NCBI GenBank assembly: GCA_009703545.1
Contig: WLFX01000081.1
Span: 1 to 5,341, forward strand
Direction of reading: 5' to 3'
Source: Actinomycetota bacterium
GTDB lineage: Bacteria; Actinomycetota; Actinomycetes; Actinomycetales; Microbacteriaceae
DNA length: 5,341 nt
In this document: piece by piece, positions 1 through 5,341 of the stretch
Layout of the letters: each line of letters begins with the position of its first letter
How positions within the stretch are numbered: position 1 is the first letter of the stretch
The notes under the pieces: generated by a model
The model's input: the letters and a program-made list of their open reading frames with translations, nothing else
Databases searched by the model: none
What the model was told of the DNA's origin: nothing
Position numbers and translations under genes: made by a program

Positions 1-1
1 C

Positions 2-856
2 TCGACCTGTACGGACGGTGTCGAATCGCCGACGCGCGTGATGGAGGTTGCAAAGGAACAAGGACTCGTCGTGGTCTCGTTGACCGACCACGATACGACC
101 GCCGGCTGGGATGAAGCACGATCAGCGTGCGCACGCCTTGGAATGACCTTCGTGCCTGGCATCGAGTTGTCTGCCTCGCTGGACGGGGATTCGGTTCACC
201 TACTGGGCTATCTCGTCGATCCTGATTTCCCCGACCTCGTCGATGAAGCGACCAAGACTAAGGACGATCGTGTGTGGAGGTTCGAATCGATGGTCGAAAA
301 AATTAATGCGGATATCGCTGGTTTGACGCGTGATTTCGTCTACACCTTTCACACGGAAGGCGGAACCCTCGGCCGACCGACGATCGCCCGCGCGTTGGTT
401 GAGTTGGGAGTCGTTGGAACGGTCAGTGAGGCATTCGGTGAGATTTTGGCGCCTGACAATGAGCGCTATTTTGTCGGACACTACGCGCCGACAATCGAAC
501 GGGCGATTGAGGTTGTTGTTGGGGCGGGCGGTGTGCCTGTTTTTGCACATCCGTGGACTGCGGATCGTGCATCGCTCGCGAGCCCCGATTTATCCGATGC
601 CGCAATCGACGCGAAATTCGGCGCACTCGTGGACCTCGGACTCGCCGGTCTCGAAGTCCACCATGAGGAAAACACGCCTGTTGGGCGCACACGCCTCGCG
701 GCGATTGCTGCACACTACAACCTCATCATCACCGGGTCGAGCGACTATCACGGAGACGGGATGAAACCCGTTCTACCCGGGCAACACACAACCGCCCCCG
801 ACATGTTCGTTCGCATTGCTGAGTCTGGAACGGGTTCCGCTATTGCGTGGGCGTAA
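2..856 (+). CDS. PHP-domain phosphoesterase, TrpH/YciV (RNase AM) type, 5' partial
   Basis: The reading frame is open from the left edge to a TAA at 854-856, giving 284 visible residues. The first codons read STCTDG, which is the family's N-terminal 'DLHxHSxxSDG' block cut just after its last histidine; the single base before them is c, as a His CAC/CAT codon boundary allows for CAC. The GTG-ATG at 38-43 is therefore internal and not the start; probably about 5-15 residues lie outside the window. Counting from base 2, the metal-binding motifs are TDHDT (28-32), GIELS (53-57), HLLGY (66-70), GRP (124-126), FAHPW (181-185), EVHH (218-221) and SSDYHG (246-251). PHP proteins of this branch use a di- or trinuclear metal site to hydrolyse phosphoester bonds; the E. 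coli homologue acts on 3',5'-nucleotide bisphosphates and as a 5'-3' RNA exonuclease on rRNA 5' ends. The family call is firm; the exact substrate here is inferred. It is convergent with the helicase gene, with a 47-bp gap. Confidence 0.93.
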   Translation, partial: STCTDGVESPTRVMEVAKEQGLVVVSLTDHDTTAGWDEARSACARLGMTFVPGIELSASLDGDSVHLLGYLVDPDFPDLVDEATKTKDDRVWRFESMVEKINADIAGLTRDFVYTFHTEGGTLGRPTIARALVELGVVGTVSEAFGEILAPDNERYFVGHYAPTIERAIEVVVGAGGVPVFAHPWTADRASLASPDLSDAAIDAKFGALVDLGLAGLEVHHEENTPVGRTRLAAIAAHYNLIITGSSDYHGDGMKPVLPGQHTTAPDMFVRIAESGTGSAIAWA

Positions 857-903
857 TCAATTGCGCTGAAATCGACTATCGAGTGGTGCAACTTACCGCG
901 AGA
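857..903. other. 47-bp convergent intergenic gap
   Basis: This is the space between the stop codons of the PHP gene (plus strand) and the DEAD-box helicase gene (minus strand). A terminator for both genes would be expected here. I see no G+C-rich hairpin followed by a T run on either strand; the only symmetry is two closely spaced TCGA palindromes near 873-883. Termination may be Rho-dependent or lie inside the coding ends. Confidence 0.6.
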
Positions 904-2247
904 TCAGACACCGCGCTGACTATCCGTTCGACGCCGAGTGCGCTGTCGCGGAGCCCCCGCTGGCTTGTCCGCCATCGAACCGCCAGATTGGTTTGATGGG
1001 TTTCCACCCGAGTTTCCGCCGCCGCGGGCGGGGCGACTGGGTGACTTCTCGACTCGTGGACCGGAGGACGCCTTGAGTCGACCTTTCGAGCCTTCCGGGA
1101 TATCCAAGTCGGAGAAGAGGTGGGGTGATGACGAGTAGGTCTCGGTCGGCTCGAGTGGAAGGTCCAACGCTCGGGAAATGAGCGCCCACTTGTGCAGGTC
1201 ATCCCAGTCGACAAACGTGACGGCGATTCCTGTTCTCCCGGCACGGCCTGTTCGGCCGACTCGGTGCAAGTACGCTTTGTCATCCTCGGGAACGGTGTAG
1301 TTGATGACGTGGGTCACATCATCAACATCGATCCCGCGGGCAGCGACATCGGTCGCGATGAGGACATCCTTCTTGCCTGCCTTGAAGGCAGCCATTCCCC
1401 GCTCGCGGGCCTCTTGACTCATATCACCGTGGACGGCGACGGCATTGAATCCGCGATCAATGAGTTCATCAGTAACTTTCGACGCGCTACGTTTCGTTCG
1501 TGTGAACACAATGGTCTTGCCTCGACCTTCGGCCATCAGAATGCGGCCGACGACTTCGTCTTTATCAAGGTTGTGAGCGCGATAAATCACGTGTTTGATG
1601 TTCGCCTGGGTGAGGCCCTCGTCGGGCTCGCTCGCGCGGATGTGGATCGGCTTGGTCATGAATCGACGAGCGAGTGCGACGATCGCGCCAGGCATCGTGG
1701 CCGAGAACAACATTGTGTGGCGTTTTTCGGGGATTTGGGCGAAGAGCTTTTCGACGTCGGGGAGGAATCCGAGATCGAGCATACGGTCGGCTTCATCGAG
1801 AACCATGACCTGAACGTTGGCGAACGACAGTAGCTTCTGGCCAGCGAGGTCGAGCAGGCGGCCTGGAGTTCCGACAATGATCTGCGCGCCCGCCTTGATT
1901 TTGTCAACCTGTTCCTCGTAGGACTTGCCCCCGTAAATCGCGGCAACGGTTGTCGAACGGTTACTCGTCGCGAGTTCCATGTCCTCGGTTACCTGGACGG
2001 CGAGCTCGCGCGTGGGCACCACGATGAGGGCTTTGACTCCCGGAGCCGGGTCGAGCCCGAGCTTTTGGACGAGCGGGAGACCGAAACCGAATGTCTTTCC
2101 CGTACCCGTTTTGGCCTGACCAATGATGTCCTGGCTCGTCAGCGCGAGCGGAATCGTCTGTTCTTGAATCGGAAAAGGCTCGTTAATGCCACGAGCGGCT
2201 AGTGCATCGGCGATGTCATCGTCGATGCCAAGATCACGGAAAGTCAC
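904..2247 (-). CDS. rhlE: DEAD-box ATP-dependent RNA helicase, RhlE-like
   Basis: A complete 447-residue DEAD-box helicase, which unwinds short RNA duplexes with ATP in the cytoplasm, typically in ribosome assembly, mRNA turnover and cold adaptation. All core motifs are present: Q motif (GINEPFPIQ, 20-28), motif I AKTGTGKT (45-52), Ia PTRELA (78-83), GG (106-107), Ib TPGR (127-130), motif II DEAD (151-154), motif III SAT (182-184), motif IV IVFTR (246-250), motif V ATDVAARGID (298-307) and motif VI HRVGRTGR (328-335). A tail from about residue 385 is rich in Gly, Ser, Pro and Arg and probably disordered and RNA-binding, ending in a basic TRRR cluster. The start is a GTG at 2245-2247; it puts the 'TFRDLGI' opening at the normal distance from the Q motif and no upstream in-frame start is closer. 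No good Shine-Dalgarno precedes it. It is divergent from the ferritin-like gene, as I recall rhlE (Rv3211) is in M. tuberculosis. The family is certain; the rhlE name rests on that synteny and overall similarity, and DeaD/CshA-type naming is an alternative. Confidence 0.96.
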   Translation of the reverse strand: MTFRDLGIDDDIADALAARGINEPFPIQEQTIPLALTSQDIIGQAKTGTGKTFGFGLPLVQKLGLDPAPGVKALIVVPTRELAVQVTEDMELATSNRSTTVAAIYGGKSYEEQVDKIKAGAQIIVGTPGRLLDLAGQKLLSFANVQVMVLDEADRMLDLGFLPDVEKLFAQIPEKRHTMLFSATMPGAIVALARRFMTKPIHIRASEPDEGLTQANIKHVIYRAHNLDKDEVVGRILMAEGRGKTIVFTRTKRSASKVTDELIDRGFNAVAVHGDMSQEARERGMAAFKAGKKDVLIATDVAARGIDVDDVTHVINYTVPEDDKAYLHRVGRTGRAGRTGIAVTFVDWDDLHKWALISRALDLPLEPTETYSSSPHLFSDLDIPEGSKGRLKASSGPRVEKSPSRPARGGGNSGGNPSNQSGGSMADKPAGAPRQRTRRRTDSQRGV

Positions 2248-2274
2248 AAAACACCCAATCGGTTGGTAAATATC

Positions 2275-2280
2275 AGTCTA
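2275..2280 (-). promoter_or_regulatory. putative -10 box for the DEAD-box helicase gene
   Basis: On the minus strand this reads TAGACT, a TAnnnT match to the sigma-70-type -10 element. A transcript starting about 7 nt downstream would have a leader of roughly 20 nt before the GTG at 2247. No TTGACA-like -35 is visible at the expected spacing, so the call rests on one hexamer and its position. Confidence 0.35.
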
Positions 2281-2299
2281 CCTGTCGTCGGGAACTGCC

Positions 2300-2305
2300 T
2301 ATGCT
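2300..2305 (+). promoter_or_regulatory. putative -10 box for the ferritin-like gene, leaderless arrangement
   Basis: The hexamer TATGCT (TAnnnT) ends six bases before the GTG at 2312, the distance usually found between a -10 box and the transcription start. Transcription would then begin on or next to the start codon, giving a leaderless mRNA, a common arrangement in Actinobacteria. No -35 match is visible. The expected -35 position (about 2277-2282) falls on the putative -10 of the divergent helicase promoter. Confidence 0.4.
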
Positions 2306-2311
2306 GGGGTG

Positions 2312-3028
2312 GTGGCAAGCCTTTTCCGCAAGAGTGGACGTTCCTCGACCTCCGGTTCACGGAGCCGATCGAGGGTCGCCAATGCGAGCGCGCGTGTCGA
2401 ATTCACCGAGCTTGCCCCGTCGCCCGACGTTTTTCTCGGTCAAAGTGCCTATCTTTTTCTCCGCTACGCCGAATCAGCGGCACGCCACGCTCACGACGCT
2501 ACTGACCTCGAGACCGAGTCAACGCTTGCGATTGTCGCCGAGGAATGTTTTGTTCGATTTTCGGCCCTCGCCGCGACTTTAGATAAATTGAAAGTGGATC
2601 GGCTTGCGGCGATGAGCCCGTTCATCGCACCAACGAGAGAGTTTGAGCGCAGAACCCGTGGTCGAAATTGGGTTGAGCGTCTCGCTTGCACCTGGGTGAC
2701 GATGGCGTTTCTGCAAGATTTTTGGCGTCGACTGGCGCAGGGACTCCCCGCAAAGATTCGGGCCGATGTCATCGCGGCGCTCGATAACGACAGGATGATC
2801 GACGTCCTTCGAACGGAATTGGAACGACGGATAGCCCTCGAGCCCGGACTTCGCCCCTCGCTCGCGCTGTGGTCGAGGCGACTGATTGGTGACACGATGC
2901 TCATGGCCGAGAGCGCTTTGCTTCCGAGCACTCATCGAGCGACGAGAGCCGACGGCCTTGGAACGGTGTTTACCGAACTCATCACGTCGCATTCGTTACG
3001 AATGGATGCGTTGGGTTTGACCGCTTAG
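2312..3028 (+). CDS. ferritin-like-fold protein (MiaE_2 / tRNA hydroxylase-like), ligands apparently degenerate
   Basis: A 238-residue, largely helical protein resembling the actinobacterial 'ferritin-like fold-containing' family related to the tRNA-modifying hydroxylase MiaE. Recognisable family blocks (numbered from the GTG at 2312) are FLGQSAYLFLRYAE (41-54), MSPFIAPTREFE (101-112), a WVERL segment with the following helix (120-135), the GLP turn (144-146), LALWSRRLIGDTMLMAESAL (184-203) and the C-terminal FTELITSHSLRMDALGL (220-236). True ferritin-like di-iron enzymes carry Glu plus ExxH pairs; here the second-helix site reads EECFV (77-81) without the histidine and no ExxH is visible in the fourth helix, so metal binding is doubtful. 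The first ~25 residues are Ser/Arg-rich and probably disordered. Two adjacent GTG codons (2309 and 2312) could start it; 2312 is preferred because of the -10 box spacing. There is no Shine-Dalgarno. The gene overlaps the DUF3107 gene tail to tail. The fold assignment is fairly sure; the function is unknown. Confidence 0.85.
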   Translation: MASLFRKSGRSSTSGSRSRSRVANASARVEFTELAPSPDVFLGQSAYLFLRYAESAARHAHDATDLETESTLAIVAEECFVRFSALAATLDKLKVDRLAAMSPFIAPTREFERRTRGRNWVERLACTWVTMAFLQDFWRRLAQGLPAKIRADVIAALDNDRMIDVLRTELERRIALEPGLRPSLALWSRRLIGDTMLMAESALLPSTHRATRADGLGTVFTELITSHSLRMDALGLTA

Positions 3029-3246
3029 GAAACGAAGCCGACTGGCCGCGACTGGGCGGTGCCGAATTCGATGTAGGTGACACCGGTTGCGGCAATTAGG
3101 TATTCCTGACCCTTGGCGTCGCTGAGGCGAAGAACGCCGTTTGCGGCAAGGGCAGCGGTGTACTTTTGCTCGATGTCGGCGACGCTTGCATCAGTGTCGA
3201 ATGCGAGTTCGCGGGGGGCGTGTTGAATTCCAATACGAATGTCCAT
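3025..3246 (-). CDS. DUF3107 family small protein
   Basis: A 73-residue protein starting at the ATG 3244-3246 and ending with a TAA at 3025-3027. The sequence opens with MDIRIGIQHAPRELAFDTD, then a short helix (21-34), a VLRLSDAKGQEYLIA strand pair (38-52) and a TYIEFGTAQSRPVGFV end (57-72). That pattern (an N-terminal 'IGI..xPREL' strand, a central 'L.D..G..YLI' and a terminal 'Y.E.G....R.VGF') is what I know as DUF3107, an actinobacterial family whose mycobacterial member is TB9.4. No catalytic residues or membrane segment are apparent. Its function is not known to me. It lacks the longer C-terminal tail of the mycobacterial protein. There is no clear Shine-Dalgarno upstream; a weak TATTAG lies 9 bases before the ATG. 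Divergent from the adnA-like gene (46 bp apart) and convergent with the ferritin-like gene (4-bp overlap). Confidence 0.88.
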   Translation of the reverse strand: MDIRIGIQHAPRELAFDTDASVADIEQKYTAALAANGVLRLSDAKGQEYLIAATGVTYIEFGTAQSRPVGFVS

Positions 3247-3292
3247 GACTCAAGGCTAATAGGCGTCAGACCTCAGTTGTACAGTCGACTCA
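3247..3292. promoter_or_regulatory. 46-bp divergent promoter region, DUF3107 gene / adnA-like gene
   Basis: This whole space separates two start codons facing away from each other, so promoters for both must fit here or reach into the coding ends. It holds the TACAGT proposed for adnA (3280-3285) and, on the minus strand, a poorer TATTAG (3256-3261) for the DUF3107 gene. A GTCGAC palindrome sits at 3284-3289, between the -10 box and the adnA ATG; I cannot say whether it is an operator. No Shine-Dalgarno sequence appears for either gene. Confidence 0.45.
3280..3285 (+). promoter_or_regulatory. putative -10 box for the adnA-like gene, leaderless arrangement
   Basis: TACAGT (TAnnnT) ends seven bases before the ATG at 3293, so transcription would start at or within a base or two of the A of the start codon. 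The bases between show no Shine-Dalgarno sequence, which agrees with a leaderless message. No -35 match is seen at 16-18 bp spacing. Confidence 0.4.
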
Positions 3293-5341
3293 ATGACAAC
3301 TTTTGAACTGGATGATTCTCAGCGCGCAGCTGTCTCGGCCGCTGCGGGCGGTGGTCTGTTCCGAATCGTCGGCGCTCCCGGTTCCGGCAAGACGACGGTG
3401 GTCACCGAAATCGTCGCGGCGCTCATCGCGCGTGACGGTGAATCCGCGGTACGCATTCTCACTCCGTCTCGCCAAGCGGCGACACGACTCCGCGACATCG
3501 TCGCGCTTCGGGTCGGGGTTGCCACTCGAGGGCCTCTCGCACGCAGCGTGTCATCGCTCGCGTTTGAAATCGTCAGCGCGGAACAGGGTGCTGGTTTTAC
3601 CGCTCGGCTCATGACCGGAGGCGAACAAGACTCCGATATCAAAGCACTTCTCGACGGGGAAATCGCCGACGGCACAGACGGGTATTGGCCAGCGTCGCTC
3701 AACGCCGATGTTCGACGCCTTCGCGAATTTCGCACTCAACTGCGCGATCTGTTATCGCGCAGCCGAGATCTCGGTCTGGTCGACGAAACAAGCGCTACCC
3801 CTTTTGCCGCACTGACGAACCTTGCAATCACGGCGCAACGCGATGTGGCAGGTTCCGCTGATTCCGAAAGCCCGTTCGCGGCATGGACTGCCGCTGCACA
3901 ATTCTTCACGACCTATCGGCGACTCGTCGCGCGTTCTCGCGCTGGTCAGGTAGACCCGGCGGAATTGGTAGATCGCGCTCGGAACATTATCGAATCGACG
4001 GCGTCAGACGCTCCGCGGATGGCACTCGTGGTCGACGATGCTCACGACCTCACCCCCGCACAATGGCGCTTCGTGATCGCCTGGGCGAAATATCGCGGGC
4101 CGGTCATCGCCGTTGGCGACCCAGACGTCACGACCTCTGGTTTTCGCGGTGGACAGGTCACGTTCCTCGACGACGCCGGACTCACGTGGGGTCCCACCCA
4201 TGCCCTCACGACAATTCACCGTCAAGGTGGGGTCATGCCGGCCCTTCTTGGCTCGATTGCGTCAGCGATTGGGGGTGGCATTTCCGATATTCGGAGGGCA
4301 TATCCCGCAATTCCTGAACCAGGTGTCGCGCGGTCCCTTCCGGGATTCGAACTGCTCAGCGCGACCGCTGCGTCGCCCGCGCACGAACGCGACGTCGTGG
4401 CGCGTTACATCCGCGACGCGGTCGCTCGAGGAAACTCCTACGGCGACATTGCTGTCGTCGTTCGAAGCGGGTCGATGGCCGAATCGATGGTGACGTACCT
4501 CAATTCGATGTCAATCCCCACTTTCTCGGAAACCACCGGCTCGCCACTTCGCGACCACCCCGCGGTGTGGTCGCTTCTCAACCTGGTGAGCATCGGGATC
4601 GGGCGTGAACCGATGACCGCGAGCCTTGCGCAGGAATTGCTTCTCGGACCGTTCGGTCGACTGACGATCTTAGATCTTCGGCGCTTCCGCCGGAACCTGC
4701 GCAAAGCGGAAATTGGGTCGGGGGGTAATCGTCTTGCCGATGAACTGATGCTGGAGGCACTCACGGAACACGGAACCTTCGAAACCGAAGTGACGTTCGC
4801 TGCCCCCGGTGTTCGCTGGATTGTCGAAACGCTTCGCGCACTTCGATTGGTTGCCGACCGCCAGATTGATGAACTGTTATGGGTCGTCTGGGCGCGCAGC
4901 GACAGAGAGACAGCATGGACTGCGGCAACGCTTCGCACCGGCCCAGCAGCCGTCAAGGCGCATGAATTACTTGATGCAGTTATGGCGTTGTTCGGAGTGG
5001 CGGCGACGTCTCTCGAAAACGTTCCGACCGAATCCGCCGACGTTTTCCTCGACCGTGTCCTTGGGCAAACGGTCCCCAACGACTCGCTCACTCCGCGAGC
5101 TACGTCTGGTTCAGTTCTTGTCTGCACGCCGGCGGCCACCGTTGGTCGCGAATTTGATGTCGTCGTCGTTGCTGGACTGAACGAAGGGGTTTGGCCCAAT
5201 ACGCGCCCCCGTAGTGCGCTGCTCAAAGCCAACGAACTCCCATTGGTGCACGCGGGAATTGACCAACGAACGATCGATTACCGCCGTGACGTGATTTTTG
5301 ACGAGGTGCGACTTTTCCTCGTGGCCATGTCACGAGCGCGC
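3293..5341 (+). CDS. adnA: AdnA-type UvrD/RecB-like helicase-nuclease, 3' partial
   Basis: Read codon by codon from the ATG at 3293, this frame has no stop through the last base: 683 residues, cut inside helicase motif VI. It is a superfamily 1A motor: Q motif FELDDSQ (4-10), Walker A GAPGSGKT (27-34), motif Ia-like LTPSRQAATRLR (55-66), a conserved GPLARSVSSLAFE block (77-89), Walker B VVDDAHD (246-252), motif III GDPDVTTSGFRGG (275-287), motif IV-like TIHR (307-310), motif V VGREFDVVVVAGLNEGVWPN (617-636) and motif VI start VRLFLVAMSRAR (672-683). These variants fit AdnA, which with AdnB forms the actinobacterial motor-nuclease that resects double-strand breaks, in place of RecBCD. AdnA is normally about 1,000 residues and ends in a RecB-like PD-(D/E)XK nuclease domain; that part, and an adnB expected directly downstream, lie outside the window. 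The start is the first ATG before the Q motif and follows a well-placed -10 box, with no Shine-Dalgarno. The SF1 helicase call is certain; AdnA rather than AdnB rests on the N-terminal wording and position. Confidence 0.9.
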   Translation, partial: MTTFELDDSQRAAVSAAAGGGLFRIVGAPGSGKTTVVTEIVAALIARDGESAVRILTPSRQAATRLRDIVALRVGVATRGPLARSVSSLAFEIVSAEQGAGFTARLMTGGEQDSDIKALLDGEIADGTDGYWPASLNADVRRLREFRTQLRDLLSRSRDLGLVDETSATPFAALTNLAITAQRDVAGSADSESPFAAWTAAAQFFTTYRRLVARSRAGQVDPAELVDRARNIIESTASDAPRMALVVDDAHDLTPAQWRFVIAWAKYRGPVIAVGDPDVTTSGFRGGQVTFLDDAGLTWGPTHALTTIHRQGGVMPALLGSIASAIGGGISDIRRAYPAIPEPGVARSLPGFELLSATAASPAHERDVVARYIRDAVARGNSYGDIAVVVRSGSMAESMVTYLNSMSIPTFSETTGSPLRDHPAVWSLLNLVSIGIGREPMTASLAQELLLGPFGRLTILDLRRFRRNLRKAEIGSGGNRLADELMLEALTEHGTFETEVTFAAPGVRWIVETLRALRLVADRQIDELLWVVWARSDRETAWTAATLRTGPAAVKAHELLDAVMALFGVAATSLENVPTESADVFLDRVLGQTVPNDSLTPRATSGSVLVCTPAATVGREFDVVVVAGLNEGVWPNTRPRSALLKANELPLVHAGIDQRTIDYRRDVIFDEVRLFLVAMSRAR

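Noticed and set aside
38..43. GTG-ATG as the start of the PHP gene
   Set aside because: The frame is open upstream and encodes the conserved STCTDG block of PHP proteins, so the gene begins before the window.
857..903. Rho-independent terminator between the convergent PHP and helicase genes
   Set aside because: Only two short TCGA palindromes are present; there is no stable stem and no T run on either strand.
1192..1833. A 213-codon open frame on the plus strand inside the helicase gene
   Set aside because: It is antisense to the conserved core of the DEAD-box helicase (motifs II to VI) and its translation resembles no protein family.
2202..2582. Alternative plus-strand frames over the start of the ferritin-like gene
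   Set aside because: Their translations are basic low-complexity sequence, while the frame from 2312 runs into recognisable family blocks.
3319..3735. A 138-codon minus-strand open frame upstream in the adnA-like region, which could suggest a longer DUF3107 operon
   Set aside because: It is antisense to the Walker A region of the helicase and shows no domain or upstream signal.
5158..5169. Short GTC triplet run, considered as a repeat tract
   Set aside because: It simply encodes consecutive valines in the hydrophobic strand of helicase motif V.
4438..5232. A 264-codon open frame on the minus strand inside the adnA-like gene
   Set aside because: It lies wholly antisense to a helicase with clear motifs, has a Ser/Arg/Pro-rich low-complexity translation without a recognisable domain, and is what G+C-rich third positions produce by chance.

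Overview
The window looks like ordinary, compact, G+C-rich actinobacterial chromosome. The PHP protein, DEAD-box helicase, ferritin-like protein, DUF3107 protein and AdnA-type helicase-nuclease form a set I associate with Actinobacteria, and the protein wording resembles Microbacteriaceae best. The G+C content by eye seems lower than in most soil Microbacteriaceae, so a streamlined aquatic member is possible, but that is a guess.

Layout from left to right: (1) bases 2-856, plus strand, a PHP-domain phosphoesterase of the TrpH/YciV type that enters from the left edge without its first residues. (2) bases 904-2247, minus strand, a complete DEAD-box RNA helicase (RhlE-like), convergent with the PHP gene. 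(3) bases 2312-3028, plus strand, a ferritin-like-fold protein of the MiaE_2 type, divergent from the helicase across about 60 bp. (4) bases 3025-3246, minus strand, a 73-residue DUF3107 protein whose end overlaps the ferritin-like gene by 4 bp. (5) from base 3293 to the right edge, plus strand, the first 683 codons of a UvrD/RecB-like helicase that matches AdnA, the partner of AdnB in the actinobacterial double-strand-break resection machine. This last gene has no stop in the window, and I read it codon by codon to confirm that it stays open.

As I recall, Mycobacterium tuberculosis keeps a DUF3107 gene, a ferritin-like gene divergent from rhlE, and adnA-adnB within about ten genes of one another, so this is a conserved neighbourhood rather than a new island. 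The genes do not form one operon: strands alternate (+ - + - +), giving two short divergent promoter regions and two convergent ends. Functionally they split into RNA metabolism (PHP nuclease/phosphatase, DEAD-box helicase, perhaps the MiaE-like protein) and DNA break repair (AdnA). The role of DUF3107 is not known to me.

No gene-free stretch exceeds about 65 bp. I see no RNA genes, insertion sequences, CRISPR repeats, attachment sites or convincing Rho-independent terminators. I did not find an undescribed system. The points most worth a second look are the apparent loss of metal ligands in the ferritin-like protein and -10 boxes placed so close to start codons that leaderless transcripts are likely.
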